64,000 bases of DNA from Anarhynchus alexandrinus (lineage: Eukaryota; Chordata; Aves; Charadriiformes; Charadriidae), in assembly GCA_008711295.1 (NCBI GenBank), contig VUYV01000228.1, positions 1,089,348-1,153,347 on the forward strand, in the 5' to 3' direction. Positions 1-12,731 of the stretch are shown piece after piece. Made by a program: the position numbers and the translations under genes. The first letter of the stretch is position 1. Every line of letters begins with the position of its first letter. The notes beneath the pieces are model-generated. The model was not told the DNA's origin, made no database searches, and saw only the letters and a list, made by a program, of their open reading frames with translations.

Positions 1-203
1 TAGCAATAACATCTGCCAGCTCTCAGCACTTGTGGGTGCATCCCATCAGGGCCCATGGACTTATGAATGTCCAGCTTGGCCAAGTGGTCTCTGACCCGGT
101 CCTCCTCAACTGAGGGGAAATCTTCCTCTCTCCAGACCTTCCCCCTTGCCTCCAGGGTATGGGATTCGTGAGGGACAGATTTAGCAGTGAAGACCGAATA
201 AGC
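1..203 (-). mobile_element. CR1 LINE fragment (ORF2 segment between endonuclease and RT), copy A
   Basis: This stretch is closely similar to positions about 740-920 of the adjacent copy: both contain the CATCCCATCAGGGCC block, the following leu/ser-rich region and the GCAGTRAAGAC block. It is antisense to the window. It is cut by the window start on its 3' side and ends near 203, where the sequence jumps to a different part of CR1. No open frame survives. It is either a separate 5'-truncated insertion next to or into copy B, or a local duplication. Confidence 0.8.
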
Positions 204-1430
204 CTGGACCCAGTTCCCCCTTGGGAACACCTCTAGTTACAGGCCTCCAACTACACTGCACCATTGATCACAACCCTCTGAGCTCTGCCATTCAGTCAGT
301 TCTGAATCCACCTCACCGTTCACTCATCTAACCCACACTTCCTAAGCTTACCTATGAGGATGTTATGGGAGACAGTGTCAAAAGCCTTGCTGAAGTTGAG
401 GTAGGCAACGTCCACTGCTCTCCCCTCATCTACCCAGCCAGTCATGCCATCACAGAAGGCTATCAGATTGGTCAAGCATGATTTCTCTTGCTGAATCTAT
501 GTTGATAGCTCCCAATAACTTTCTCTTCCTCTACATGCTTAGAGATGACATCCAGGATGAGCTGTTCCATCACCTTTCCAGGGATGGAGGTGAGGCTGAC
601 TGGCCTGTAGTTTCCCAGGTCCTTCTTGCCCTTTTTGAAGACTGGCGTGACATTAGCTTTTCTCCAGTACTCAGGCACCTCTCCTGTTCTCCATGACCTT
701 TCCAAGATGATGGAGAGCGGCTTCGCAATTACATCTACCCAGCTCCCTCAGCACTCGTGGATGCATCCCATCAGGGCCTATGAATTTATGGGTGTCGACT
801 TTGCCTAAGTGATCTCTAACCTGATCCTCCTTGAGCAAGGGAAAGTCTTACTTTCTCCAGGCTCTCTCTCTTACCTTTAGGGTCTGGGATTCCTGAGAGC
901 TGGCCTTCGCAGTAAAGACTGAAGCAGAGAAGGGATTCAGTAACTCCACCTTCTCTGCCTTCTCCATCACCAGGGTGCCTACCTCATTCAGCAGCTAGCC
1001 CACATTTTCCAGAGTCTTCCTTTTACTACTGGTGTACTTGAAGAAGCCCTTCTTATTGTCCTTGACATCCCTTGCCAGGTTAATTCCAAGTGGGCCTTAG
1101 CCTTCCTTGTTTCCTCCCTGCATACTCTGACAATGTTCCTGTTTTCCTCCCAAGTGGCCAGTCCCTTCTTCCACATTCTGTAAACTTCCTTCTTCCCTCT
1201 GAGTTTTTCCAGAAGCTTGTGGATCATCCACGCAGGTTTCCTGCTTCCTTGCCTGATTTCTTACTCCTAGGGATGCACCAATCTTGAGCTTGGCGGAAGT
1301 GGTGCTTGAATATTAACCAGCTCTCTTGCACCCCACTTTCTTCTAGAGCCTTAGCCCATGGGATTCCTCCGAGTAGGTCTTTGAAAAGGCAGGAGGTCTT
1401 TCAGAAGCGGGAGTCTACCTGCTTTTTATT
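203..1430 (-). mobile_element. CR1 LINE fragment with N-terminal reverse transcriptase, copy B
   Basis: Read on the minus strand from 1430 down, it covers the end of the endonuclease region, the linker (an open piece at 988-1227), and the reverse transcriptase N-terminus (open piece 472-705). The RT piece includes the family motifs TPVFKKGKKDLGNYRPVSLTS and then a degraded AFDTVSHNIL block around 375-395. The homology stops near 203, around the GVPQG/GPVLF region, before the catalytic FADD block. Stops and frameshifts separate the pieces, so this is a dead copy. The missing 3' part may lie to the left of the window if copy A inserted into it. Confidence 0.88.
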
Positions 1431-4400
1431 TGGTGGTGACATATCGAAGAAGTCAATCTCTAGTGCACTTGAAGAAAGGTTTAGAAATACCTGTTTTAAG
1501 TAACCTCTAATTTTTAAGGGGAGGGAGCAGGGAGTGGTCTTCAAATAATTGCTTTAGTTTTGGTATTTCTTGCACTCCTTGCTCATCAGACTTTTATTGC
1601 CCTTGAGCATGTCGGGTAATAATCTATGGTGCTAATGGAAGACTAAGTCAGTAGCTCTGGTGCATTGCTTTATTTAATTTCTTTTTCTTTTGTGTTCCCC
1701 TATCAAAAATTCATCTTAAACAAATGTTTAGGTGATCTGCTCACAGTGGGAGCGTGTCACTTATCAAGTCACTGATACAGCCAGGGTTTGCTGCATACTC
1801 AAGTCTTTTTATTTCAGTGCTGAAGTAGTGACTTACTCTGAAAGATAAATCTAGGTGTGTCCAGCTGTGTTGTTTGACACAATTGTAACTTGTTTTGTGC
1901 TGACTGTCTCGTAGTGGGTAATGCCTTGTGATGCTTTTGAAAAATGTTAGTTGGACTTTAAGACTGTATTGAGGTGAATTCGAAGGGGCAGTATGTCAGT
2001 ACAGCCACTGCATTGTGAAATGTGACTCTAATGCAGTTTTTCTGCATGGACCATCTGCCAGGGTCCACCATTGCCAAGCTTCCTGTGTGTTGTGCCCTGC
2101 ACTGGCGCCTCTTCTTCACCCATGCATGATTGTTAAGTGGTGCTTCCACCTACTGAAGGCCTTTCCTGGGAAGTCAGTAGGAGTGGTCAGGGACGCCTGT
2201 CAGTTTTAAATGTTTCAAGTTAAAGTCTGGCTATGATGAAGTTAGTGGTGAACCTTTCATTGAGATCCTAAATCTATTACAGTTGTGTCTGTGAAGAAGG
2301 TCAACTGCATCTCTTAACGAATGCATTTGTAAGCGTAATATTCATCATTACCTGCAGCAAGCAGTTATGGTGAAGTTGTCTCTTGTATTTCTTCATTAGA
2401 ATCATAATTGTGTTAGTTGTATCCCAAGGTGCTTGCAAACTAAAGTGTGAGATGTTATCACTGTATATACAGGACAATACAGACACCAGAGGTTGTGGTG
2501 GATTTGTTGTTTTACCTATTGTTTGGTTGGGGCACAAAGAACCAGGAATTGTCACCTTTGCTCTCTGTCCTGTGGCCTCTATGTTGTCAGGATATACATG
2601 TATTCACAGTAAGATGATGCTCATTTCTTAAGATGATTTTTAATTTTTTTTTTATTTCTATTGAAAATTATAGTAAATGAAAGGAAACTGCACCAAGAGT
2701 GATCCCAATTGTGGGAAACTCGAAACAGACATAGACCTGCTATAGTTCAAACAAGTGTGCATTTTAGTGAAATAGTATATAAAATAAGAATTCCTTTAAA
2801 GAAAATATGTTGTTCTGAAAGTGACACTTCGACAGATAACTACTCAAATGTTGACAGAGATAACAGGTGATTCTAGGTTATGCTTTTTATACTGACTGTA
2901 TGCTATTCCTTTTCTCAAATCCTTAAATTTGGTTCCCTTTCTTTCAGGGACAGAAAGCATAACGTGAAAGCTCTGTTGCTTTGTTTCTACTTGTTGAGGT
3001 CATATTACAATATTTTTGCCAGTGTTCTATAAAGACAGCTTTATCAATCTATATGAGGCTTATTGTCTCTTTAAATGTAACTTAGTTTGTGTTTGCATCT
3101 ATTCAAAGATGCTGAGGGCATTTCAAATACTGTACTGTTCCAAAATCCCAGGCAGCAAATTTTTCCAATCACCATGGTAATGTGTGTGTGTGTGTGTGTG
3201 TGGGAGGAAGGCTAAAGTCAGAATCTGTTAGTAATGCATATGCTCAGTGCCACTAGCACCGCTTGTTCTTTGATGTAGATACGTTCTTTGCTTAACTAAA
3301 ACCAAAGTAATATGATGCAGCTAATACTGCTTACAGTCTGATTTTTTTAATCAGGTTTTTTTTTAGTGATTCTGAAACTAATTCACTGCATTAATCAGAT
3401 ATGTGGGTAATTGTTCATCTTCTTTCTGTTTCGGAAGTGGCATGTAAGAATTTTGTAGTCTAGCAAAGAAGCTTCAAAATTTCTTTGTTTCCTCTCTAAG
3501 AACTTATGGATAGGCTTAAAAGTCAGTGTTTTACAACTGGAGCTGCATACCAAGGACACTTACTACTGATACTCGTGCCCTGGTGATTTCTGCCAAGTCG
3601 CTGTGAATGTTTAAGGTTCTTGGTTTTGGGTAAGCCTGTCTGGATGCTTTTGTATATGCAGTTGTTGCCTTAGACACAGAATTAGTTCTGAAGTGTAGTC
3701 ACTGCTAGTTTAAACTAAAAAACAAAACCAACAAAAAATATTTTAAGAGGAACTGTGTTCTGTTCTAGAGTGCTGAAACTGGTTCTTAATAATTACCCTT
3801 ATTCAGTCAGTGCTGATGACAGATAAACTTATAAATTAATAAGAATTTATAGGAATGTGGGCTACTGCTTTGTGGGGGGGACAGGAGAAGTGAAACTTGG
3901 CATTTCTTGGCTCTTTACTACTGTAGTCTAAACTGGAAAAAAAAGGCAGACTTGGATGAAGGATTATTTATTTTCCCTATTACTATATTGATTGTTTCAA
4001 ATTTTAATGAGTTGCAGTAACTTACTGGTTTAACATCACCAGCCCGCTGGTATTGAGAATTACAGAGGCATTGATATTGGTTCAAAATGCAGACCAAGTT
4101 ATTAAGACTTTTGTGTTAGATGGCCTGAGAGAATGGGCTTCTTCACTCTTTCATTGCACAGATAAACCCTATACCAAAACCACCAAGAGGGATGTGGAGT
4201 TGAAATGCTCTCTCTGCATCAGAGTTCAGATGGGTCAGGGGAGGTTCATGAGAGCTGCCTGTGCCACCGGTAGAGCAGAGTATTTAGCCTGGTGTGGCAG
4301 AACACTTGGAGTGTGCTGCACTTACCCAGTCAGCTGTAGGTCTGAGCCATCCATGTGTGCATTTACATCACTTAGTGTATTTTGTTTTTACAATGCTATT

Positions 4401-7400
4401 CACTTGTTATATGAAGTCTGTCATAGTAATAATACTTATTACTACGGTATTTTTAATTCAAAATGCCAGGCCTTCTTTTGAGAGGGTAAGTGTGGGAAGT
4501 GATGACTCTGAAAGTCTTTGCCTTAGGAAAACAAGTTGCAGTTTTTCAAGGCTGTTTTTGCAAAGGCTGAACTCCACTGTGTAGGCAGTGGAGCTGTTTG
4601 TATAGCTAGTAACTTGCTAGGTCCTTTCTTTGCTTGTTGAAGAAGGAGACATTTAATGTACACTAACAGGATATCTCTCTTTCTTGTTCTTTAAAAGACA
4701 AAACTTTAGGGTCGATAGGACTTCAGACAATGATCTATTGTAGTTCTGAGTGGGGTTTTTTGTTCTGTTGATTACCTCAACCTGTCTAGTTCTGTTATAT
4801 ACAGGATTAGTAGTAGCACACAGGTTGATTGTCATCTGTGTGATTTAAAGCACACAGCTAAGGGATTATTCATACCAGATTATGAAGCAAAAATTTTAAG
4901 TAAATTACATCCTCTATCTGATGAATCATTTAAGTTATTCATGTCAGGATCTCAAAGTCTATGTTGGCAGGTATGAAAACACAGTACCTGCTTCTGAAAA
5001 GCATACTATTAAATGCACCTTCCTCCCACCAAACCCCTTAGCCTCTTTCAGCTATTTGCTAATGAAAAAGGAAAGCTTTTACATACAGCGAAAGAGATCA
5101 CTGTTAGATCTAGGTTGTATGGTAGTAAAATAATCTGAGAAAGAAGTATTAGTGCAGAGATACTTTTTCTTCTTTTTATGAAAGGCTTAGCCTTCTCAAA
5201 CACTGTAACACATAGTGAATTTCTCCATACTAAAAATCCAGTGTGTCTAATTGGAATGAAATGTAAGATTTCACACCTTACATAGCTGAATTTCTGCACT
5301 CAGAGCATCTGACCCAGGTGTCTTTCAGCCTTATCCTTAGTGTGTTCATACAGTGTTGTCCATTCATCATCCAAGTAGAAACATCTGTGTCACTGAGCCA
5401 AAGAATTTCATTAGAACAGAGAAGAAATAGGAAAGCTTGATGCTACCACAGATAAACATGACCTGGAGGTCAGCCTTCTATGTGTCTGACTCCTAGTAGT
5501 TTCCAAGAGGATTATTTGCTTTGTTTCTGGGGGAAATTTCTGGAGGCCAAGGGAGGTAAATGTAAACATTATAAAATATTGAAATGTGTTGATGTTGCTG
5601 TCTTCTAAGGATCTCTCAAACAATGTTTGAGGTGGGGAAAAGGTATTCAGAGGTAAGTTCAAGTGGACCACTATCCCAAGTCCTCTTCTAGCCTAAGTTA
5701 ATGAAAAGAGGTATCTTCCTCCTTCAGACGTATTTAAGTTTAAACTCTGTCTCTACATTGTCCTCTAAAGGACTTTTTCATTTTGAGACGTATATCCCCG
5801 ATAAGAATGGGAGAAACTAATGTGAGCTTTCATGATTCTTTTTGTGTCAACTTACATTTAATGTTACATACCTTATGGCTCTTTGGCTTCCAAATATGCA
5901 CAGCTCTGAATTCATTGACATTTATTAACTCCGTTCACATTCATTATGGCTCGATTAAATGAATTGGTGTAGCAGTTACAAGCTTCTTAATTAAATGATA
6001 AAATATGCTCTACTGGCCATCTGTAATTTTCTGTCATTCACTGGAATGGAAGGATGATTGTAAATCTGTGCATATATACTACGTATCTCTATAGAGATAT
6101 GAAAAGTACTTAGCAGATGCAAAACTATCTTTGGTACTTTTTCCATTTCTGTTTTTAATAGTGTGCAAAAGAATGGAAAAAGATGTTCCAATGAAGATAA
6201 TGAAACCCAATATAAAGTTTAGATGATCATTTTCTTACGGATGAACTGGTCGAACTGCCAAAGTTCAGTGTCTGGATTTATTTTTTTTTTTTCAATGGAG
6301 GGGACTGAATGTTTGCAGGCTATTCAGCTCTCCATCTGTTGTAAACTCATGGCCTCTTTAGCTTAGAAAATACTTTTCCTTAAGACACAAACACATTTTT
6401 AAAGCTTACACTTTACATATACAGTTCAAGTTCTTTATCAAATTTCAACCTGTTCTGTGTAAAAAGAAAATAACTTAGAAAATGTTATGGGGGCTGCACT
6501 AATGGTTTTGTCTCTGAATTTGATACATTTAGTAATAACAGCATTAATTTTCTCAACTCTGATGCTTATGATATTTTTGTAGCTGCCCCTTCAAAACAGA
6601 CTTCTTTGGCATTTAGGTCCTCTAAAAGAATATGTATCTCTTCAGTAGAAGCACTGTACTAATAGATATGTTTCACCTTTCTAAGGTAATCCGTATGTCA
6701 TTTACCATATTGATTTATACTTTGCCATCTTTGTTTTCACACACAGGTTTTATACTGAACTTCTCAAAAAGACTAGTATGACTTAAGCTGTGATGGACTA
6801 AGTAAAATAAGAAATCATCTGAGCAGATAATGTCAGGATAATGATGAAATTACCTGCCAGTGTCGCAACATCAGTGAATGGTTAAATCAGTAATTTAATT
6901 ATTACTTAACAATTCAGTATAATTCCTATATTTCTAGCTCTGAAAACAAGGCTTTAGACAAGAATAAATCTTCAAATTCTCATGCAAATGCTAACACTTA
7001 AACAATTGCTATTTATAATTTACATTCTTAATGAATGAGTGGTGTGGGCAAGTCTGCAATAAGCTGTCCAGCCTTCACAGAAAGTGGTTACAGTACTGTG
7101 CCTTGGCAGTACCTGCAAACAACCGTTCTTTCCTCTCTGCTGGCTGGTACTCAATGCCAATTCATTTAGTAGCCTTTCAAGGCAAAAGTCTACTGTTTAT
7201 AGAAATGCTTTTGTGAATTAAATTGTCCATTAGGATGTGGGTTTAGCCTACAGGCTTCATTCATCTGGGACTCCAAATAGCTGTGACACGATGACTTACA
7301 ACTGCTAGTTCAGATCTCATTTGTGACTGACTTAAAATGTTATTGTACAAGGATGGCTTTCGTCGCTTTGTCCTCCTGCTCTTGCAGCATGGCCCTAGAG

Positions 7401-10400
7401 TTCTAATGCAACAGTTTAGGAAAGTGCAATTAATTTATTTTCTACTTAGTCTATTTTTCTTTAAGGAGAGGAGTGGAGGAAGACATTTGGCTTAGAAGTT
7501 GCAAATATAGATATTCTTATACCTACTGTTACCTCATTTGTATAAATATTCTTACATGTTGAAATAGTTTATTCAAAATTGCAGTATCTACATGGGTTTA
7601 GGATATCATGTATGCTACTAAAGTGTAATCCTTGCTAACATCTCATAATGCAGAATTGTCTGTTTTCTCTCAGTAAAATTTACTAATATGAATCTTTCTC
7701 CACTTTGATTTCAGTTGCATTACATTTGAGTGAGGAGGTCCATGTTTAACTACAGTTAAATTAGTTGGTTCTCCTATCTATAGATCAGATATTGTCTTCA
7801 AAGTCTTTAACTAGAAGATAGCCAACTTTCAGTGACAATTCAGTTGCAAAACTGACATCTACTCTGAAAATGTATGTTTGCCTTGCTGACTTTCAGGATT
7901 TTATTTGCTTTTTTATTGAACTTGTTAGTCAACCTGTGCAGTGTCATGTGTTATAAGCTAGTTGCTCAGCTGTTTTGTCTGAGGAACAGCTTATTTTGAT
8001 ATGTTTGTTTTACCAGGGGAAAGAAAAATCATCAGAACTCTGTGTACAGGTATTCTGAATATAGTTTATGTGGAGCCTAAGCATTGAAGTGCTTTCCTTG
8101 TGTGTCTCTGCTGCTATGTTGATAGCCTCCAGCTTTGCTCTGACTAGATGGTCCCGTCTTTGGGACCTGTAATTCTCTAGCCCTTCACCCAATGACTCTA
8201 CACCTTTTATATAGTCTGTCAAGCTTATTGCTCTGTCAGTTAAAGTTTACTTCATTACTTCTCATTATTCTGAGGTAACTAGAGATAAACAAAGAGTAAA
8301 AAGCTGTTGTCTGACTCCTTAGCCAAAGGAAGGAGTCAAATTTTATTTTTTCCACAGAGTCTCCTTGTGTCACTGTCAGGGATATGCAATTAGCAAACGT
8401 TATTTTCATGAAGACTGTTATAGCTACTTCCTAATACTGATCCCCTTAGTAATCCACTGTTGTGACGTCTTTCTGGTTTGACCACTCAGATTTCTATCTT
8501 AACAAAAAAGATGATCAAAGCTTTGTGTCTCTGACATGTAATGCTGTCCAGACAAGTTTCCCCTTCCTTCTTTTCCTCCCCAGCATTCTTCTCTTGAATT
8601 ACCATCTTTCTTCATTTATAGTCTATTTTACCTGCTCTTAGCTGCCTCAGCTCTTTGTTTCTAGTTCATAAATTTTCTATCTTTTCTGAAACTACAGGGG
8701 TAAAAATTTAAAAAACCCTTAATTTTGCTTTTTAAATCTGGCTTATGTCAGTCTGAGAAAAAACAGAAGACTCTGTTCCCTTGTTTGTGAGCAAGGAAGG
8801 GCTGAAATATGACAAAACAAGTCTCCCAGTGAAAGTTGGTAAGCAAATGTCTTGCCCTGTAGTGTGAAAGTTAAAACACCAGGGAGCTCAAGTGTAGAAG
8901 AGATTTGTTTGTTTTTTTTTTTTTAAATAAAATCTACAGAACATTGCCCTGCCTAACATCGGAGATGCATAAAATTTAATTTACTACTAATTTTACCTTA
9001 TTACATGAACATTTGAAGTGTGAACTGGATTGTTTGGGGTTTTCAGCTTTCTTCACAGCTTCTGTCTGTTTTAAAGCCCATTTCTGATATATGAATGCTG
9101 TCATGACAGTTTGTAATTACAGGTTGATTCTCTCTGAATACAGGGTTTTTCTGGTTTGTTGGGGTATTTTTTGAATACCGGTTCAGCACTGGTAAATAAC
9201 CCATTGCTACTTCAACAGCAGATTCTAGAGCAATGATTCTTCTTGTCGCTCAGAGCCAACTCTTCTGAATGTGTTTCCTTTCTTTTATTGCCTGCAGTAC
9301 TTGTAATCCATCCTTCCTTTTACTGAGAACTGCTGAACTTGGTAGCCGATGTCATTGACAATAATTCAATAACAAAGTTGTTGCTAAACCTCACACATGT
9401 CATGAGACATAATTGCTGAGTTATACATTTTTATTGGGCACTTCGTACAAAACAATTATTTCCTGAACTACCTGGTATTGCCAGTGATCTGAAGGCTGAT
9501 CAGTAAGAATAATTATTTAACTAATCTTGCACACAAAAAATGTTGGAGTATGTATCTGATTTAGGGCTTTTCCACCCGCCCCGCTAATATTAAGGTTTGA
9601 CCCTTGCAAAAGGAGCAGCCAAAACTAAGTAGTTGCTGCTTTTGAACCCATGCTTCTTATTTACATCCTTTAACTATGTCATACATATATATACATGCAT
9701 AAATTATGTATTTTAAAGTCTGTAAACATACTAGGATAAGAATAAAGAGCACCCAAGACTGCGCAAGTCGGTGAAGGTTTCTTCCAACACTGCAGTGAAA
9801 TAGGTAGCCTCTAATCCTTGAATTTGTTCACAAATGGCAGTAGCTCAGCCATTCTGGTATCTGTGGTGCTCTGGAAAGGAGAAGAGTTGGAGCTGTTTTC
9901 TTTTCTTCCTGCTAACATGAAGTTACATTGCTCTTTGTTGTAAATAATTTGCATTAGGAGCTCTATTAGATACTTATGCCATTTTTCCCTCCTTCCTTGC
10001 TCTCTAGAATTGGGGATCTCTTCAACGAATAACTTGCTGTTTAAAGAAAGGACTAGAGTAACAAAAGTTATGAAATTCAGGTAGGCAATACTGTCAGTTC
10101 ACTTTTCACTGTAGAAGTTGAGGTAAACATAGATGACAGATCTATGAATATTCATTGTGGTACCAAAACCCTCATAACATGATAGGGATTTTAACCTGAA
10201 GTATATTGGATCTGGTTTCATGGCTCTTCTCATGAATTCAAAGCAGTAATTCAAGTGCCTTCCTGGCAATGAGCCCCTGATAAGAAGTCCAGCAGAATTA
10301 TGATATGCAAATTTCCTTTGTGCCTATATTAAAAACAGGTTGATTATTATTCATATCAAAGACTAATTTTTACAGGATATCCAGGTACTTTGTGACCCTT

Positions 10401-12531
10401 AATTAACTTAACGGATTATTTTTGACAGCATTAAATTGTCTTGCTGCCCCAACAGACTCCGGTATTCATGGTATGTCCAGCCATATATGCTTTATCTAGC
10501 TTTCCTTCCCTAATTTTCTTACCATAGTGCATTCTCAATGGATTTGCTCATTACTTTGTCAATTTCTCATGCCTATTCCTTTGTTCAAAGTCAGGGTTCT
10601 AAATAAATCTCCCAATACCTAATTCTTCAATAAGATGACAAAACTCCTTTGGTGTTCTTTGTGTGATACCTTTCATGGCTTTAATAATTTAACTTGCAAT
10701 TTAATATCATATGCTACTGCTTATCCTGGTTTGCTCAGCTTTGAAGGACCCATCCAGCTTGACTTTACTACTTTCTAATACCCATCAAGTACATGTGCCT
10801 TGGTGTGGTGTTAAACAGTGTAGATGAATGGCCAGTGTTTTTAATCAGCTGAATTTGCCTCCAGCAAAATTCTGGGATAGATCTATTCCTATTTGATTTT
10901 AGTCAGTGATAGGATTGCAGAGCGTTTATGTAGGGTTAATTTCTGTGGATTACACGAGTACTGACAGAACAGTTAAACCCTGAAACTACTGCTAGTTTCT
11001 TATGAGGTCAGTTCTGTACCTCAGCTTTCATTTTAGAAGCTTGTAAATTCTACTTTAATGCTTTCCTTTACTGTCTCATAGTTTACTACAAACTTTGGGT
11101 TGTACTAAAAATCCAAATGAACTGTGGAGAAGGACTCGGTTAGGTAACAGTGCTTCAGAAAATGTGCATAAAAATCTCTTCCACATGCTGCTTCCTCACA
11201 GAGGTGTAACTTGTGGAACACATTGCACGATTATCCGCACTGAGAGCAAAGCCTGCAAAACACTATTTAATTTCTCAGGTACTACGGAATAAATCTCTTT
11301 CTATTCTGCCTTATTCTTTGTGCTTCCAAGCACCGTTCATGAAGTATGTAATTCAAGTAGCAGTCAAACTTGACGCTTTACCGTAAAAATACTAAAAGTA
11401 CTCTGAATTTCATTTAAATACTGGTAAATGTCTAACATTACATTTTCTGTTTCCTCCTTTCTCTCTCCCTTCCCCCAGGTTCCTTTGACAACACTGAAGT
11501 GTTTTCAGTACGATTGACGATACCAGACATGTTTCAGCTCATCCCTCATGTTCCTTCCTTTCTATGAACACACCTGTTTTTTTCAGCTCTGATTTCACTA
11601 TTGCTCGTAAAATCTTTCTACCAGAGAGCCTGGGGAAGGAAGAGTCTGCACATGAATTTACCCTGGAGAAGTATGTGACAAGGAGGTGGTTTTATTACTA
11701 GCATGTGAAACTGGAAGTCTTAAGTGCTACCCTAAAGTGGGAGCAGGAGCTGCAGCCTCCCGTGCTGGCCCTGCAGTTCCTCCTCTGGCCAGCTTCTTCC
11801 TGTTATGCCTCGGGAGCATCCCCAGACATTTATATACCCAACCTGTGAAAAAAACATTTAATTACAGAACGAGAATGGGGTGTAACGATGTAGAATATCT
11901 ATCCTTGACTCTTTCAGGAGGGGGGGGGGAGAGAAGAAGGAAATAGTACCCCAATCAGGTAATTTTAAAATGAATTAAAAAAAAATACCAACTCCATAAA
12001 ACCCCACAACCAAAAAAACCCCACTCCATGGAGGGGGATGGAAGAAGGAGAAGAAGAGGCGGGCAGTTGGGTAGCAGATGTAGGGGTGATAAGAGCAGAT
12101 GGTGAAGTCTGTTTGATGAGGAAGACTGAGAGGAAAAGAGGAGGAATATTTACTGCCAAAGGAGAATAAAGGCAGTGCTGCAAGCAGCAGGAGGAGGGCA
12201 CGGCCGTGGATGAGGTCTGTTACAGGAAGAACAAGTGGAGAAAAGACAGAACTTCTCATGGAGCACTGGCGTCAGTCAGTGGTGACCCCTTCTGGAGCAG
12301 GGGGAGGCAGGGAGCAAAGAGAACTCCACAGTGCAAAAATGTGCACATTTCATTCTTGTGCCAGAAACAAGTGAAGTGCAATGGGTGTTCCCAACCTGTT
12401 GGCTGCCCTTTCTGTACATGCTCCATGAGTGTCTGCAGGAAGCTTCAATCACAGGTCAGGAAGTACAGCCTTCCTGACTTGCCTCGCTGGCAGCTATGAA
12501 ATTGATGAGTGTAAAATCTCCGTAAACATGT
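1431..12531. other. Unique AT-rich intronic-type sequence
   Basis: No gene or transposon was recognised here apart from simple repeats. Notable small items are a (TG)11 run at 3181-3202, a short perfect palindrome ATCTCTATAGAGAT near 6085-6098, and many short A/T runs. Open frames in this stretch, the longest 142 codons at 4053-4481, lack recognisable motifs and look like chance. Confidence 0.6.
3181..3202. repeat. (TG)11 microsatellite
   Basis: Eleven uninterrupted TG units. Confidence 0.95.
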
Positions 12532-12533
12532 TA

Positions 12534-12731
12534 CAGTATGTCCTATTCCAGCCTAAAAAAATCATGCTTGAAGTCTTAATATTTTTCTTCCTTTATCCTA
12601 AGTGTTTTGAGGTACAAACTGTCAGTTTTGAGGTGCAAACTGTCAGTTTGAACCTCAAACCACTTAAGATAAATGAAGAAAAATATTAGAACTTCAAACG
12701 TGTTTTTTTTAGGCTGGAATAGGACATACTG
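12534..12731. mobile_element. Palindromic MITE candidate, Tc1/mariner-like (198 bp)
   Basis: The left half (from CAGTATGTCCTATTCC) and the right half (ending GGAATAGGACATACTG) are reverse complements over almost their full length, with about 78 bp per arm and only scattered mismatches. The element is flanked on both sides by TA (12532-12533 and 12732-12733). TA target duplication plus a terminus starting CAGT is the pattern of Tc1/mariner/pogo-type elements, and a full-length hairpin without coding capacity is typical of MITEs. The centre holds two copies of a 21-bp direct repeat with the shared core CAAACTGTCAGTTT. Both strands read open with similar peptides, which is a result of the palindrome and not a sign of a gene. 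Family assignment is inferred from ends and target site only. Confidence 0.8.
12609..12650 (+). repeat. Two-copy 21-bp tandem repeat at the centre of the MITE
   Basis: GAGGTACAAACTGTCAGTTTT is followed directly by GAGGTGCAAACTGTCAGTTT. This direct repeat interrupts the otherwise mirror-like symmetry between the two arms. Confidence 0.85.

Noticed and set aside
4053..4481. 142-codon open frame on the plus strand
   Set aside because: No recognisable motif, unusual Cys-rich composition, and a length possible by chance in 64 kb read in six frames.
11461..11530. Pyrimidine tract ending CCCCCAG before TTCCTTTGACAACACTG, a possible non-coding exon start
   Set aside because: Acceptor-like sites are common by chance; no matching donor or other support.
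12429..12689. Open frame crossing the MITE
   Set aside because: Similar peptides appear on both strands because the DNA is a palindrome; no sign of a gene.
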